From: Spirochaetaceae bacterium
GTDB lineage: Bacteria; Spirochaetota; Spirochaetia; B11-G9
Length of the DNA stretch: 12,124 nucleotides
NCBI GenBank assembly: GCA_030633365.1
Contig: DAOVSY010000049.1
Coordinates: forward strand, 1 to 12,124
Reading direction: 5' to 3'
Shown here piece by piece: positions 1 to 6,772 of the stretch. The position numbers and the translations under genes are program-made. A model generated the notes under the pieces. It saw only the letters and a list, made by a program, of their open reading frames with translations, was not told the origin of the DNA and made no database searches. How positions within the stretch are numbered: the first letter of the stretch is position 1; each line of letters starts with the position of its first letter.

Positions 1-35
1 ATGATTATCTTAAAAAGAACCTTGGAAAATAAAAT

Positions 36-503
36 CTAAATTTTAAGCTTGATATCTCTGGATATAGGTTGATCCAGAGATATTAAAGTTTCTGTTGATT
101 GTATTTCCTCAATTAATTGAAGTTTTTCCACTAAAAATGTTTTTAATCCCAAAGTACTTTGAAGTATGGCTTTAATAAACAAAGAATAACTGCCAGTTGT
201 ATAATGAACCTCAGTTATTTCATCCATCTCTTTTAATTTTGCCAGAACCTTTGAAGAATCACCTGCATTATGGAGATTTATACCTATAAAAGTTGTAACA
301 TCAAATCCCAATTTTGGATAATCCAGCATAATTCTTGATCCATTTACAATGCCAAGTTCTTTAAGGCGATTCATACGAACATGTATAGTTCCTCCTGAAA
401 CAACTAACTCTCTGGCAATTTCCTGGAATGATTTGCGGGAATCATCCTGTAATATTGAAAGTATTTTAATATCTAAATTATCAACCTTATGCTTATTGTC
501 CAT
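36..503 (-). CDS. asnC: Lrp/AsnC-family regulator, AsnC type
   Basis: A 155-residue transcription regulator, the usual length for AsnC (about 150). Residues 8-57 form the winged helix-turn-helix, with the AsnC-like run SGGTIHVRMNRLKELGI. Residues about 69-143 form the RAM effector-binding domain, with YTTGSYSLFIKA and EEIQSTETLISL, which closely match E. coli AsnC as I remember it. In E. coli, AsnC senses asparagine and controls the divergent asnA; the same divergent pairing is seen here, so the role is probably the same. An upstream in-frame ATG at 515 has no Shine-Dalgarno. The ATG at 503 is preceded by GGAG six bases away (overlapping the first ATG), so the shorter start MDNKHK is chosen. 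No clear terminator is seen in the 35 bases after the stop. Confidence 0.93.
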   Translation of the reverse strand: MDNKHKVDNLDIKILSILQDDSRKSFQEIARELVVSGGTIHVRMNRLKELGIVNGSRIMLDYPKLGFDVTTFIGINLHNAGDSSKVLAKLKEMDEITEVHYTTGSYSLFIKAILQSTLGLKTFLVEKLQLIEEIQSTETLISLDQPISRDIKLKI

Positions 504-560
504 AAAATGCTCCATTTATTATTAATTCCTAATACATTATCTATAATATACAACAATATC

Positions 561-590
561 ATAATTAATTGTTTAATTATTGATAATTAT
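561..590. promoter_or_regulatory. Palindromic candidate operator between asnC and asnA
   Basis: ATAATTAA (561-568) and TTAATTAT (573-580) form a perfect 8-bp inverted repeat around TTGT. The self-complementary octamer ATAATTAT (583-590) follows directly. Lrp/AsnC proteins bind AT-rich palindromes, often in arrays, and the site lies between the two divergent genes, so an AsnC-binding site is plausible. The region is very AT-rich, so palindromes could also arise by chance. Confidence 0.45.
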
Positions 591-596
591 TATAAA
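569..596 (+). promoter_or_regulatory. Candidate asnA promoter
   Basis: TTGTTT (569-574), a 16-bp spacer, and TATAAA (591-596) resemble sigma-70 -35 and -10 boxes. The -35 box sits in the centre of the palindrome described above, so a protein bound there would compete with RNA polymerase. Transcription would begin near 603 and give a leader of about 70 bases. An alternative is TTGATA (580-585) with TGTATT (602-607). The choice between them is not settled by the sequence. Confidence 0.4.
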
Positions 597-609
597 ATTA
601 GTGTATTTT

Positions 610-654
610 GGCTAATGATAAAATAAAAATTGGCTATATTAGCCTGGTCGGCTA
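610..654 (+). promoter_or_regulatory. asnA leader with mutually exclusive hairpins
   Basis: One arm, TAGCC at 640-644 (ATTAGCC from 638), can pair with three upstream or downstream elements. GGCTAAT at 610-616 gives a 7-bp stem with a 21-base loop. GGCTA at 632-636 gives a 5-bp stem with a 3-base loop. GGCTA at 650-654 gives a 5-bp stem with a 5-base loop. Only one can form at a time. The last ends nine bases before the asnA Shine-Dalgarno (AAGGAG, 663-668). This may be an RNA regulatory leader, or the repeats may be DNA operator half-sites. It matches no riboswitch class I know. Confidence 0.35.
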
Positions 655-674
655 TGCACCCAAAGGAGAACAGT

Positions 675-1709
675 ATGCCTACATCAACACTGGAAAAAAC
701 TAAAAAAGCAAATCTTTTAGAAACAGAAAAAGCAATTACCTTTGTAAAAAAGATATTTGGAAAAAAACTTGAATCTTATTTAAATTTAACTAAGGTTTCA
801 TCACCCCTATATACAGCTGCAGATTCGGGAGTTCAGGATAATCTAAATGGAACTGAAAATGCTGTCAGTTTTAAAATTAAGAACAATGGCTCTGTAAATT
901 ATGAAATTGTACATTCATTGGCAAAATGGAAAAGAAGTGCACTGGAAAGATTTAATGCTGAACCTGGACAGGGAATAGTGACAGATATGAAAGCGTTAAG
1001 ACCCGATGAGCCGGATCTAACCAGCAGTATACATTCAGTTTATGTAGACCAATGGGATTGGGAAAAAGTAATAGAACCCACTGACAGAAACCTGGATTTT
1101 CTAAAAGCAAACGTAAGAAAAATATATCAGTCTTTAAAAGGGACAGAAGAAAGAGTATCTGAAGAATTTGGAATAGAGGGAATCCTTCCAGATGAAATAA
1201 GCTTTGTACACACAGAAGAACTTGTAGAAAAATGGCCCGACAAAACACCAAGAGAACGTGAAGATTTAATAACCAGATCTAAAGGAGCTGTTTTTATTAT
1301 AGGTATTGGTGGAGAATTATCTGATGGATCAATTCATGATGGGAGAGCACCAGACTACGATGACTGGACAAGTGAAACTTCTGAAGGAAGACGTGGTTTA
1401 AATGGGGATATTATGGTCTGGAATTCTATTCTGGGGCGTGCCTTTGAACTCTCCTCTATGGGAATTCGAGTTGACAGGGAAACAATGCTTAAACAACTTA
1501 AAATTAGAAATGAAATGGGCAGATGTGAACTTGACTGGCATAAAAAACTTATAAACGATGAACTGCCCCAGACTATAGGTGGTGGAATAGGTCAATCAAG
1601 GCTGGTTATGTTCATTTTACAAAAACATCATATTGGTGAAGTACAAGTAAGCGAATGGCCGGATAATGTCCTTGATGCATGTAAAGAAAAAGGTATTATA
1701 TTACTTTAA
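675..1709 (+). CDS. asnA: Aspartate-ammonia ligase (ammonia-dependent asparagine synthetase)
   Basis: Makes asparagine from aspartate, ammonia and ATP (to AMP and PPi) in the cytoplasm. It has 344 residues; the family is usually about 330. The class II aminoacyl-tRNA-synthetase-like fold is recognisable throughout: SSPL and GVQDNLNGTENAVSF (residues 42-66), VHSLAKWKRSAL (79-90), GIVTDMKALRPDE (100-112), HSVYVDQWDWEKVI (120-133), DEISFVHTEEL (173-183), IGGELSDGSIHDGRAPDYDDW (211-231), GLNGDIMVWN (241-250), and the C-terminal GGGIGQSRLVMF (302-313), an ATP-site motif like class II motif 3. The ATG at 675 is chosen because AAGGAG (663-668) precedes it at good spacing; an in-frame TTG at 630 has no ribosome binding site and would add residues unlike the family. 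It is divergent from asnC, its likely regulator. No frameshift or missing motif is seen. Confidence 0.96.
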   Translation: MPTSTLEKTKKANLLETEKAITFVKKIFGKKLESYLNLTKVSSPLYTAADSGVQDNLNGTENAVSFKIKNNGSVNYEIVHSLAKWKRSALERFNAEPGQGIVTDMKALRPDEPDLTSSIHSVYVDQWDWEKVIEPTDRNLDFLKANVRKIYQSLKGTEERVSEEFGIEGILPDEISFVHTEELVEKWPDKTPREREDLITRSKGAVFIIGIGGELSDGSIHDGRAPDYDDWTSETSEGRRGLNGDIMVWNSILGRAFELSSMGIRVDRETMLKQLKIRNEMGRCELDWHKKLINDELPQTIGGGIGQSRLVMFILQKHHIGEVQVSEWPDNVLDACKEKGIILL

Positions 1710-1733
1710 AACAAAATAATTTATGAATTTTAT

Positions 1734-1768
1734 TGTAGGGACGGGTTTAAAACCGTCCCTACGTTTTT
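1734..1768 (+). terminator. Intrinsic terminator after asnA (also repeat copy 1)
   Basis: GTAGGGACGG (1735-1744) and CCGTCCCTAC (1753-1762) form a perfect 10-bp GC-rich stem with loop GTTTAAAA, followed by G and five T residues (1764-1768). It begins 25 bases after the asnA stop codon and should end its transcript. A near-identical hairpin with compensated stem changes occurs at 2754-2784, so it is also likely a member of a dispersed repeat that happens to work as a terminator here. Confidence 0.75.
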
Positions 1769-1856
1769 ACAAATTTTAATTCCCCAATCATTGTACTTTT
1801 TCTATATTTAATTTTCTCTATTATCAAAAATAACTCTATTTTCTTTACTAATAGTA

Positions 1857-1885
1857 TTGACAAATTAGGCATACCTAATTATATT
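1857..1885 (+). promoter_or_regulatory. FTR1 permease promoter
   Basis: A perfect -35 box TTGACA (1857-1862), a 17-bp spacer, and TATATT (1880-1885) make a strong sigma-70-type promoter. Transcription should begin about 30 bases before the ATG at 1925. The spacer is filled by the palindrome described in the next entry. Confidence 0.8.
1863..1880. promoter_or_regulatory. DtxR/IdeR-like metal-repressor operator
   Basis: AATTAGG-CATA-CCTAATT is a perfect 7-bp inverted repeat lying exactly between the -35 and -10 boxes. The TTAGG/CCTAA half-sites are those of DtxR/IdeR/SirR-type metal repressors (the DtxR consensus begins TTAGG and ends CCTAA), though here the spacing between half-sites is shorter than in the 19-bp DtxR box. 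It precedes an iron permease gene, so repression when iron is plentiful is the natural reading. The repressor itself is not in this window. Confidence 0.65.
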
Positions 1886-1924
1886 CTTCTATACATTACC
1901 AATACCATCATGTAAGGAGAACAT

Positions 1925-2713
1925 ATGATTTCAAGTTTTATAATTATATTCAGAGAGACTTTGGAAGCTGCACTTATAATAGGTATTATACTTAGTTACT
2001 TAAATAATACAGGTCAATCTAAATATAATCCCATTATATATCTAAGTACTGCTGCAGGAATTATAATGAGTATTATAGGTGCTTATATTTTTACTGTAAT
2101 TGCCGGAGGATTTGAAGGAAGAGCAGAGGAGATTTTTGAAGGAGTTGTAATGCTAATTGGAGCAGCTCTCCTTACAACCATGATACTGTGGATGATGAAT
2201 CAGCAGCACTCAGCCTCTAAAATTGAAGAAAAAGCAGAAAGCTATATTTCAAAAGGAAAACTATTTTCTCTGGCTATCCTTGTATTTATTTCTGTATTTC
2301 GTGAGGGAATAGAATCTGTAATTTTTCTTAGCGCTTTAAAATTTTCCTCTGGAAGCAGTATAGCAGGAGCATCATTTGGTTTTATTGCAGCAGCTTTTCT
2401 TGGTTTTCTAATTTTTGCAGGAAGCAAAAAAATAAGCCTAAAAATATTCTTTTTACTTACAAATATTCTTTTGATACTTTTTGCTGCCGGTCTTGTAGCA
2501 CATGGGATTCATGAATTACAGGAAGCCTTTTTATTACCGGTTTTTATTGAACATCTATGGGATATTAATAGCTATTTTCATGAGAAGGGAACATTGGGAG
2601 GAATCGCTAAAGGATTATTTGGATATAACGGAAACCCATCTCTTATTGAAGTTACTGCCTATTCAGCATATATTTTAATTGTAACAGTTTTATGGAGAAA
2701 AAAATATATTTAA
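1925..2713 (+). CDS. FTR1/EfeU-family iron permease
   Basis: Integral membrane protein of 262 residues that should import iron across the cytoplasmic membrane. Both signature REXXE iron-binding motifs are present: RETLE at residues 10-14 in the first helix and REGIE at 126-130. The conserved acidic stretch EGRAEEIFEG (64-73) and the later AHGIHELQEA segment (192-201) also match the family. About seven hydrophobic segments are visible, as in EfeU/FTR1. The start has AAGGAG (1914-1919) five bases upstream. No EfeO, EfeB or multicopper oxidase partner is adjacent, so how iron is oxidised or delivered is unknown here; it may work alone. The operator-like palindrome in its promoter points to metal control. 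A divalent-iron or lead transporter variant of the same family cannot be excluded. Confidence 0.92.
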   Translation: MISSFIIIFRETLEAALIIGIILSYLNNTGQSKYNPIIYLSTAAGIIMSIIGAYIFTVIAGGFEGRAEEIFEGVVMLIGAALLTTMILWMMNQQHSASKIEEKAESYISKGKLFSLAILVFISVFREGIESVIFLSALKFSSGSSIAGASFGFIAAAFLGFLIFAGSKKISLKIFFLLTNILLILFAAGLVAHGIHELQEAFLLPVFIEHLWDINSYFHEKGTLGGIAKGLFGYNGNPSLIEVTAYSAYILIVTVLWRKKYI

Positions 2714-2753
2714 GATGATTAAGGCAAAATACCTCTTTTATATTGATATTTTC

Positions 2754-2784
2754 TGCAGGGATAGGTTTGAAACCTATCCCTACA
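2754..2784. repeat. Dispersed palindromic repeat, copy 2
   Basis: GCAGGGATAGG (2755-2765) and CCTATCCCTAC (2773-2783) form an 11-bp stem with one mismatch around TTTGAAA, and an outer T-A pair closes it. It matches the hairpin after asnA in the layout TG(T/C)AGGGA..GG(G)TTT(A/G)AAA, while the inner stem bases differ in a way that keeps pairing. No T-run follows on either strand, so it is not a convincing terminator. It lies 40 bases after the FTR1 stop. Confidence 0.65.
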
Positions 2785-2812
2785 TCTAAACAAATCAGGC
2801 TTTTACGATGTG

Positions 2813-2832
2813 AACAAATTCGGTTTGTTTTT
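2813..2832 (+). terminator. Weak terminator candidate after FTR1 gene
   Basis: AACAAA (2813-2818) pairs with TTTGTT (2824-2829) around TTCGG, and T residues continue to 2832. The stem is short and AT-rich, so this is a weak intrinsic terminator at best. It is about 100 bases after the FTR1 stop. The rest of the 263-base gap before the next gene holds copy 2 of the palindromic repeat and no further clear signal up to 2930. Confidence 0.3.
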
Positions 2833-2932
2833 GGCTTTTTTCGCCAGTATATAGTCAATGTATTAGAAAAGAGGTATTATTGAAGTAGAAAATGAGACAC
2901 AGAGCAAAAAGCTCCAATATTTTTCTGTTTCC

Positions 2933-2955
2933 TGTTACATTTTTTTATGATAACA
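2933..2955 (+). promoter_or_regulatory. Candidate amidase promoter/hairpin site
   Basis: TGTTACAT (2933-2940), six T residues, and ATGATAACA (2947-2955) form an inverted repeat with a single bulged base. The right arm contains TATGAT (2946-2951), a good -10 hexamer, which would start transcription about 20 bases before the ATG at 2977. No good -35 box is visible at 16-18 bp. The palindrome could be an activator or repressor site. Confidence 0.3.
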
Positions 2956-2976
2956 TCCCTTCAAGGAGAATATAAA

Positions 2977-4671
2977 ATGTCATATAATCTTTCTAAATTG
3001 AAGGCACCACATCTTACTGGTAGTTCATTAAAATTATTTACTGCTGTTCTTGAAACCAATTTTCCAGGAAAACTCATTATTAAAAAGCTTATGGCAGATT
3101 CGGGTATTCCATATTTAACTAATATATTTATAGAAGAGAATCCAACATATTTTCCCATCCTCTCACATCCTGAAACAAAATCTACTCTGACTAAATTAAA
3201 AAAACAAATTAAGGAAAAAATTGCTAATTCATCAGAAAAATCCAATAGCAGCCAATTTGGTATGACAATAGATGATTATGCAAACTTTTATCGCTCAGGT
3301 AAGTTTACCCCGATTGATATTGCAGAAAATATTATTAAATTGACTGTTGATAATAAAAATGGAGATCCGTTAAACGCTGTAATAAAATTAGATAAAGATG
3401 ATCTAAAAAAACAGGCAGAAGAATCTTCAGAAAGAATCAGGAAGGGAAAGCCTCTTTCTATTTTAGATGGAGTACCCATTGCCATAAAAGATGAAATTGA
3501 TGCAGTTCCCTATTCAACATCTGTAGGAACTTCCTTTTTAGGACAAAAACCTGTAACAGAAGATGCTGAAGTAGTAAGAAGACTTAGAGAAGCTGGAGCA
3601 CTTATTTTCTGTAAAACCAATATGCATGAAATTGGAATAGGTGTTACTGGTGTAAACCCTCATTTTGGTCATGTAAAAAATCCCTATAATCCATTGTGTT
3701 ATTCAGGAGGGTCTTCCAGCGGTTCTGCAGCAGTAGTAGCATCCGGACTATGCCCTGGAGCAATAGGAGCTGATGGTGGAGGGTCAATTAGAATCCCCGC
3801 TGCTTTATGTGGAGTTACAGGTTTAAAATCGACATTTGGAAGAGTCAGTGAGCGGGGTGCAGCTCCATTATGCTGGAGTGTCGCTCATATTGGACCAATA
3901 GCCGGAACAGCCAGGGATACTGCAATACTGTATGAGATAATTGCAGGCAAAGATCCAAAGGAATATTTAACACAGATGCAGCCTGAGCCGAATTTAGCAA
4001 ATGCTTTTCCAAGAGATCTGAAGGGTTTAAAATTTGGTATTTATCCTGACTGGTTTTATGATTGTGATAAAACTATGCATACATCACTTAATAATGCTCT
4101 TGAGTATTTAAAAAATGCCGGGGCAGAAATAATAGAAATTGAAATACCTGAACTGGAAGAAATGAGAATAGCACAGCTAATTACAATTGTATCTGAAATG
4201 ACAACTGCAATGAGTCCTTATAACAAAAAACACAGAAAGGATTTTGGTCTTGATGTAAGAACAAATCTAGCAATAGGTAGATCATTTACCAATGTTGAAT
4301 ATATACATGCTCAAAGAATGAGAACTAAAGCAATCAATATCTTTAATAATGCTCTGAAAACCGTTGATGCAATATTAACCCCCAGTACAGGAATATGTGC
4401 CCCAAAGATCCCCTTAAAAGCCCTGCCGAAGGGTGAATCAAATCTGTCCATGCTTTCTGATATTATGCGATTTGCTACTCCTTCCAACCTGACAGGACAT
4501 CCTGCAATTACAATACCAATAGGCTATAATCAGAATAATATGCCAATTGGACTACAGGCTATTGGAAGACCATGGGAAGAGTCATTACTTCTGGGAATTG
4601 CAGGAGTTCTTGAGCAAATGTATAAAAAAAGAAAACCGGAAGTATATTTATCTCCTAAACCGGAAGAATAG
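2977..4671 (+). CDS. Amidase-signature hydrolase, plant fatty acid amide hydrolase-like
   Basis: A 564-residue serine hydrolase of the amidase-signature family. The Ser-cisSer-Lys triad is intact: Lys171 (VPIAIKDEID), cis-Ser246 (YSGGSSSGSAA) and nucleophile Ser270 (ADGGGSIRIP). It is longer than GatA-type enzymes because of about 100 extra N-terminal residues. Compared from memory, it resembles plant FAAH all along: KAPHLTG near the N-terminus (9-15), GKPLSILDGVPIAIKDEID, KTNMHEIGIGVTG, PELEEMR (391-397), TPSTGICAP (468-476) and IGLQAIGRPWEE (524-535). Plant FAAH cleaves N-acylethanolamines and other acyl amides, so a fatty-acyl or aryl-acyl amide is the likely substrate type; the true substrate is not known. 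No signal peptide is seen, so it is probably cytoplasmic or membrane-associated. The start at 2977 has AAGGAG (2963-2968) eight bases upstream; an in-frame ATG at 2947 lacks one. Both neighbours have separate promoters, so it appears monocistronic. Confidence 0.88.
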   Translation: MSYNLSKLKAPHLTGSSLKLFTAVLETNFPGKLIIKKLMADSGIPYLTNIFIEENPTYFPILSHPETKSTLTKLKKQIKEKIANSSEKSNSSQFGMTIDDYANFYRSGKFTPIDIAENIIKLTVDNKNGDPLNAVIKLDKDDLKKQAEESSERIRKGKPLSILDGVPIAIKDEIDAVPYSTSVGTSFLGQKPVTEDAEVVRRLREAGALIFCKTNMHEIGIGVTGVNPHFGHVKNPYNPLCYSGGSSSGSAAVVASGLCPGAIGADGGGSIRIPAALCGVTGLKSTFGRVSERGAAPLCWSVAHIGPIAGTARDTAILYEIIAGKDPKEYLTQMQPEPNLANAFPRDLKGLKFGIYPDWFYDCDKTMHTSLNNALEYLKNAGAEIIEIEIPELEEMRIAQLITIVSEMTTAMSPYNKKHRKDFGLDVRTNLAIGRSFTNVEYIHAQRMRTKAINIFNNALKTVDAILTPSTGICAPKIPLKALPKGESNLSMLSDIMRFATPSNLTGHPAITIPIGYNQNNMPIGLQAIGRPWEESLLLGIAGVLEQMYKKRKPEVYLSPKPEE

Positions 4672-4706
4672 AGTATTCCAAATTATCAACTATTTAGGAA
4701 CGAAAT

Positions 4707-4751
4707 AGAGCTTTTTTAGATGTAACACATTTTTAATTTAAAAGTAGCTCT
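4707..4751. other. Imperfect hairpin in gap after amidase gene
   Basis: AGAGCT (4707-4712) pairs with AGCTCT (4746-4751), and after a small internal loop TTTTA pairs with TAAAA further in. No T-run follows on the plus strand, so a terminator call is weak. A 9-base direct repeat AACGAAATA occurs at 4699-4707 and 4792-4800. Nothing else is recognised in this 214-base gap until the promoter at 4839. Confidence 0.25.
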
Positions 4752-4838
4752 TCTCTAAAATAACCACAGTAAACCGACGGAAAAAGCTAAAAACGAAATA
4801 ATATCATGTACAGCGCAAAAGGCTCAAATAATATATAA

Positions 4839-4867
4839 TTGAAACATTTTAGATAATAATTTATAAT
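4839..4867 (+). promoter_or_regulatory. Promoter of the HD-GYP/kinase operon
   Basis: TTGAAA (4839-4844), exactly 17 bp, then a perfect TATAAT (4862-4867). The ATG at 4886 is only 18 bases past the -10 box, and AAGGA (4874-4878) overlaps the expected transcription start region, so the leader must be very short. The boxes are near consensus, suggesting steady expression unless a repressor acts. Confidence 0.75.
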
Positions 4868-4885
4868 ATATCTAAGGATTTTAAA

Positions 4886-6772
4886 ATGGATAAATTTATA
4901 AAACGGTATTCAGAACTTATTGGGTGTAATCCAAAAGAAGAACTTACAGGATTATTTACACCCGGATTCTTCTTCTACTATATTGAAACTCTAATACAAG
5001 AATATAAAAACGACTCTAAAGATTTAAGCTTTGTTCTAACTGCAGTTGAACTTAACTCTCTGGATGTAATAAACAAAAATGAAGGATATTTATCCGGTGA
5101 TTTAATACTAAAATCTTTTGGTAATATTATTGAAGAAACTATAAGAGATAAAGATCTGGCAACAAGAATTAGTGGAAATACTTTCCTTATTTTCTTTTAC
5201 AACCTGAATCCAGGAGAAGAATATAATGTTATAAATAGAATTCGACTCACTATGACCAATAAAAATTACAAAAATCTATCTATGGGAACAGGCTTTGCTA
5301 CATATCCTCAAAATGGTGTTAATATTAGTCAATTAAAAGAACTGGCTCTAATAAACCTTGACTACTCCAGGCACAGCAATATTCAGGGAGATGGAGCAGA
5401 ACCAGGAAACTGGATTTCTGTTGAAGGCATCAATATTCTAATTGTTGATGATGATGAAAAAAACCGTAAACTATTAAAAGCAATGATTGAACCTTTAAAA
5501 TATAATATTTTTCTGGCCGAGTCCGGAGAATCCGCATTGGTTATGATAAAAAGACAGGAGTTTGATATAGTTCTTTTGGATGCTATGATGCCCGGGGTAA
5601 ATGGATTTGAAGTTTGCAAAATTCTTAAAAGCTCGGAAGAGACTTGGCAGATACCAATAATTATGGTAACAGCTCTTGATGATATTGATTCAAAAATTAG
5701 AGGAATAGAAGCCGGCGCAGATGATTTTATAGTAAAACCTCCCAGAAGAGAGGAGATAACTGCAAGAATAAAATCACTTGTACGGCTAAGACAGGTAAAT
5801 CGTAATTATACAAGTATAGAAAACGTTCTTCTTTCTTTGGCAAACGCAGTTGAAGCAAAAGACAGTTATACCCAGGGGCATACAGAAAGAGTTTCCATAC
5901 TTGCAGAAAAATTAGGCAGAATTATGAACTTACCTGAAAAAGATATAATTGCACTTCGACTTGGTGGTATTTTACATGATGTTGGTAAAATTGCTGTTCC
6001 CATTGAAATATTAAATAAACCTGGACCTTTAAATGATGAAGAATGGAAGATAATGAAATCTCATACAGATATTGGATACAATATCTGTCTTCCATTATCA
6101 CAAACCCTGGGAGGGGCTCTGGATATTATTCGTCATCATCATGAAAAAATGGATGGCAGCTCCTATCCAGACGGTCTTAGTGGAGATGCCATATCTGTAA
6201 ATTCCAGAATACTTTCAATTGTAGATATTTATGATGCTTTGACCAGTGATCGCCCTTACCGTAAATCTATGGATAAGGAATATGCCATTACTATCTTAAA
6301 AGAAAGTGCCAGTAATAATTTACTCGACAAAAAAATAGTTGATATTCTAATAAAACTGATAAAGGATGGTAAAAATAAATTGCGAAGAAAAGACGACTCC
6401 TTTGATAATAAACATAAAAAAATTCTTATAATAGAAGATGACCCTTTAAATTTTAAACTTATGAAAACTCTTCTTCAGTTTAATAAATTTAATGTTGATT
6501 GGATTGAGAGTGCTGAAAATATGATAAATAAAATAGAAGAATTCCATCCGGACCTTATTCTGATGGATATCCAATTACCAGGTACTGATGGTCTTGAAGC
6601 AACACGATTACTTAAAAAATCTGATATTTATAAAGATATTCCCATTATTGCAGTAAGTGCCCATGCAATGGAAGAAAACAAAATTGAGGCAGAAGCTGCA
6701 GGATGTATTGCATATATTACAAAGCCACTGGATACACGAACCTTTGCAAACTCAGTTGGTGAATTCCTTTAA
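4886..6772 (+). CDS. Degenerate GGDEF-REC-HD-GYP-REC signalling protein
   Basis: A 628-residue cytoplasmic response regulator with four domains. Residues about 15-165 look like a GGDEF domain (LTGLFTPGFFF at 20-30, GYLSGDLILKSFGNII at 67-82), but the active-site GGDEF is SGNTF (96-100), so cyclase activity is unlikely. Residues 182-300 are a receiver with acidic residues D188-D190, phosphoacceptor D232 (LLDAMMPG), T262 and K284. Residues 315-495 are an HD-GYP phosphodiesterase domain with HDVGKI at 364-369 and HHEKMDGSSYP at 418-428; the GYP tripeptide is SYP, while the HHE..DG metal-site residues remain, so cyclic-di-GMP hydrolysis is possible but not assured. Residues 512-628 are a second receiver with E517, D518, phosphoacceptor D561, S591 and K613. 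The stop overlaps the next start, a histidine kinase, its likely phosphodonor. No DNA-binding domain is present, so output is presumably through cyclic-di-GMP or protein contacts. Confidence 0.9.
   Translation: MDKFIKRYSELIGCNPKEELTGLFTPGFFFYYIETLIQEYKNDSKDLSFVLTAVELNSLDVINKNEGYLSGDLILKSFGNIIEETIRDKDLATRISGNTFLIFFYNLNPGEEYNVINRIRLTMTNKNYKNLSMGTGFATYPQNGVNISQLKELALINLDYSRHSNIQGDGAEPGNWISVEGINILIVDDDEKNRKLLKAMIEPLKYNIFLAESGESALVMIKRQEFDIVLLDAMMPGVNGFEVCKILKSSEETWQIPIIMVTALDDIDSKIRGIEAGADDFIVKPPRREEITARIKSLVRLRQVNRNYTSIENVLLSLANAVEAKDSYTQGHTERVSILAEKLGRIMNLPEKDIIALRLGGILHDVGKIAVPIEILNKPGPLNDEEWKIMKSHTDIGYNICLPLSQTLGGALDIIRHHHEKMDGSSYPDGLSGDAISVNSRILSIVDIYDALTSDRPYRKSMDKEYAITILKESASNNLLDKKIVDILIKLIKDGKNKLRRKDDSFDNKHKKILIIEDDPLNFKLMKTLLQFNKFNVDWIESAENMINKIEEFHPDLILMDIQLPGTDGLEATRLLKKSDIYKDIPIIAVSAHAMEENKIEAEAAGCIAYITKPLDTRTFANSVGEFL

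Noticed and set aside
603..674. T-box or tRNA-like element before asnA (the TAGCC-TGGTC-GGCTA piece recalls a tRNA D-arm)
   Set aside because: There is no T-box core sequence, no terminator/antiterminator pair and no acceptor, anticodon or T arms; only short alternative hairpins are supported.
630..674. Extension of asnA to an in-frame TTG at 630
   Set aside because: No Shine-Dalgarno precedes it, the extra residues are unlike AsnA N-termini, and the ATG at 675 has AAGGAG at good spacing.
952..1251. 99-codon minus-strand frame inside asnA
   Set aside because: It is antisense to strongly conserved AsnA motifs, Leu/Phe-rich as expected of a shadow frame.
2754..2784. Copy 2 of the palindrome as an intrinsic terminator for the FTR1 gene
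   Set aside because: The stem is strong, but no T-run follows on either strand; it is listed as a repeat instead.
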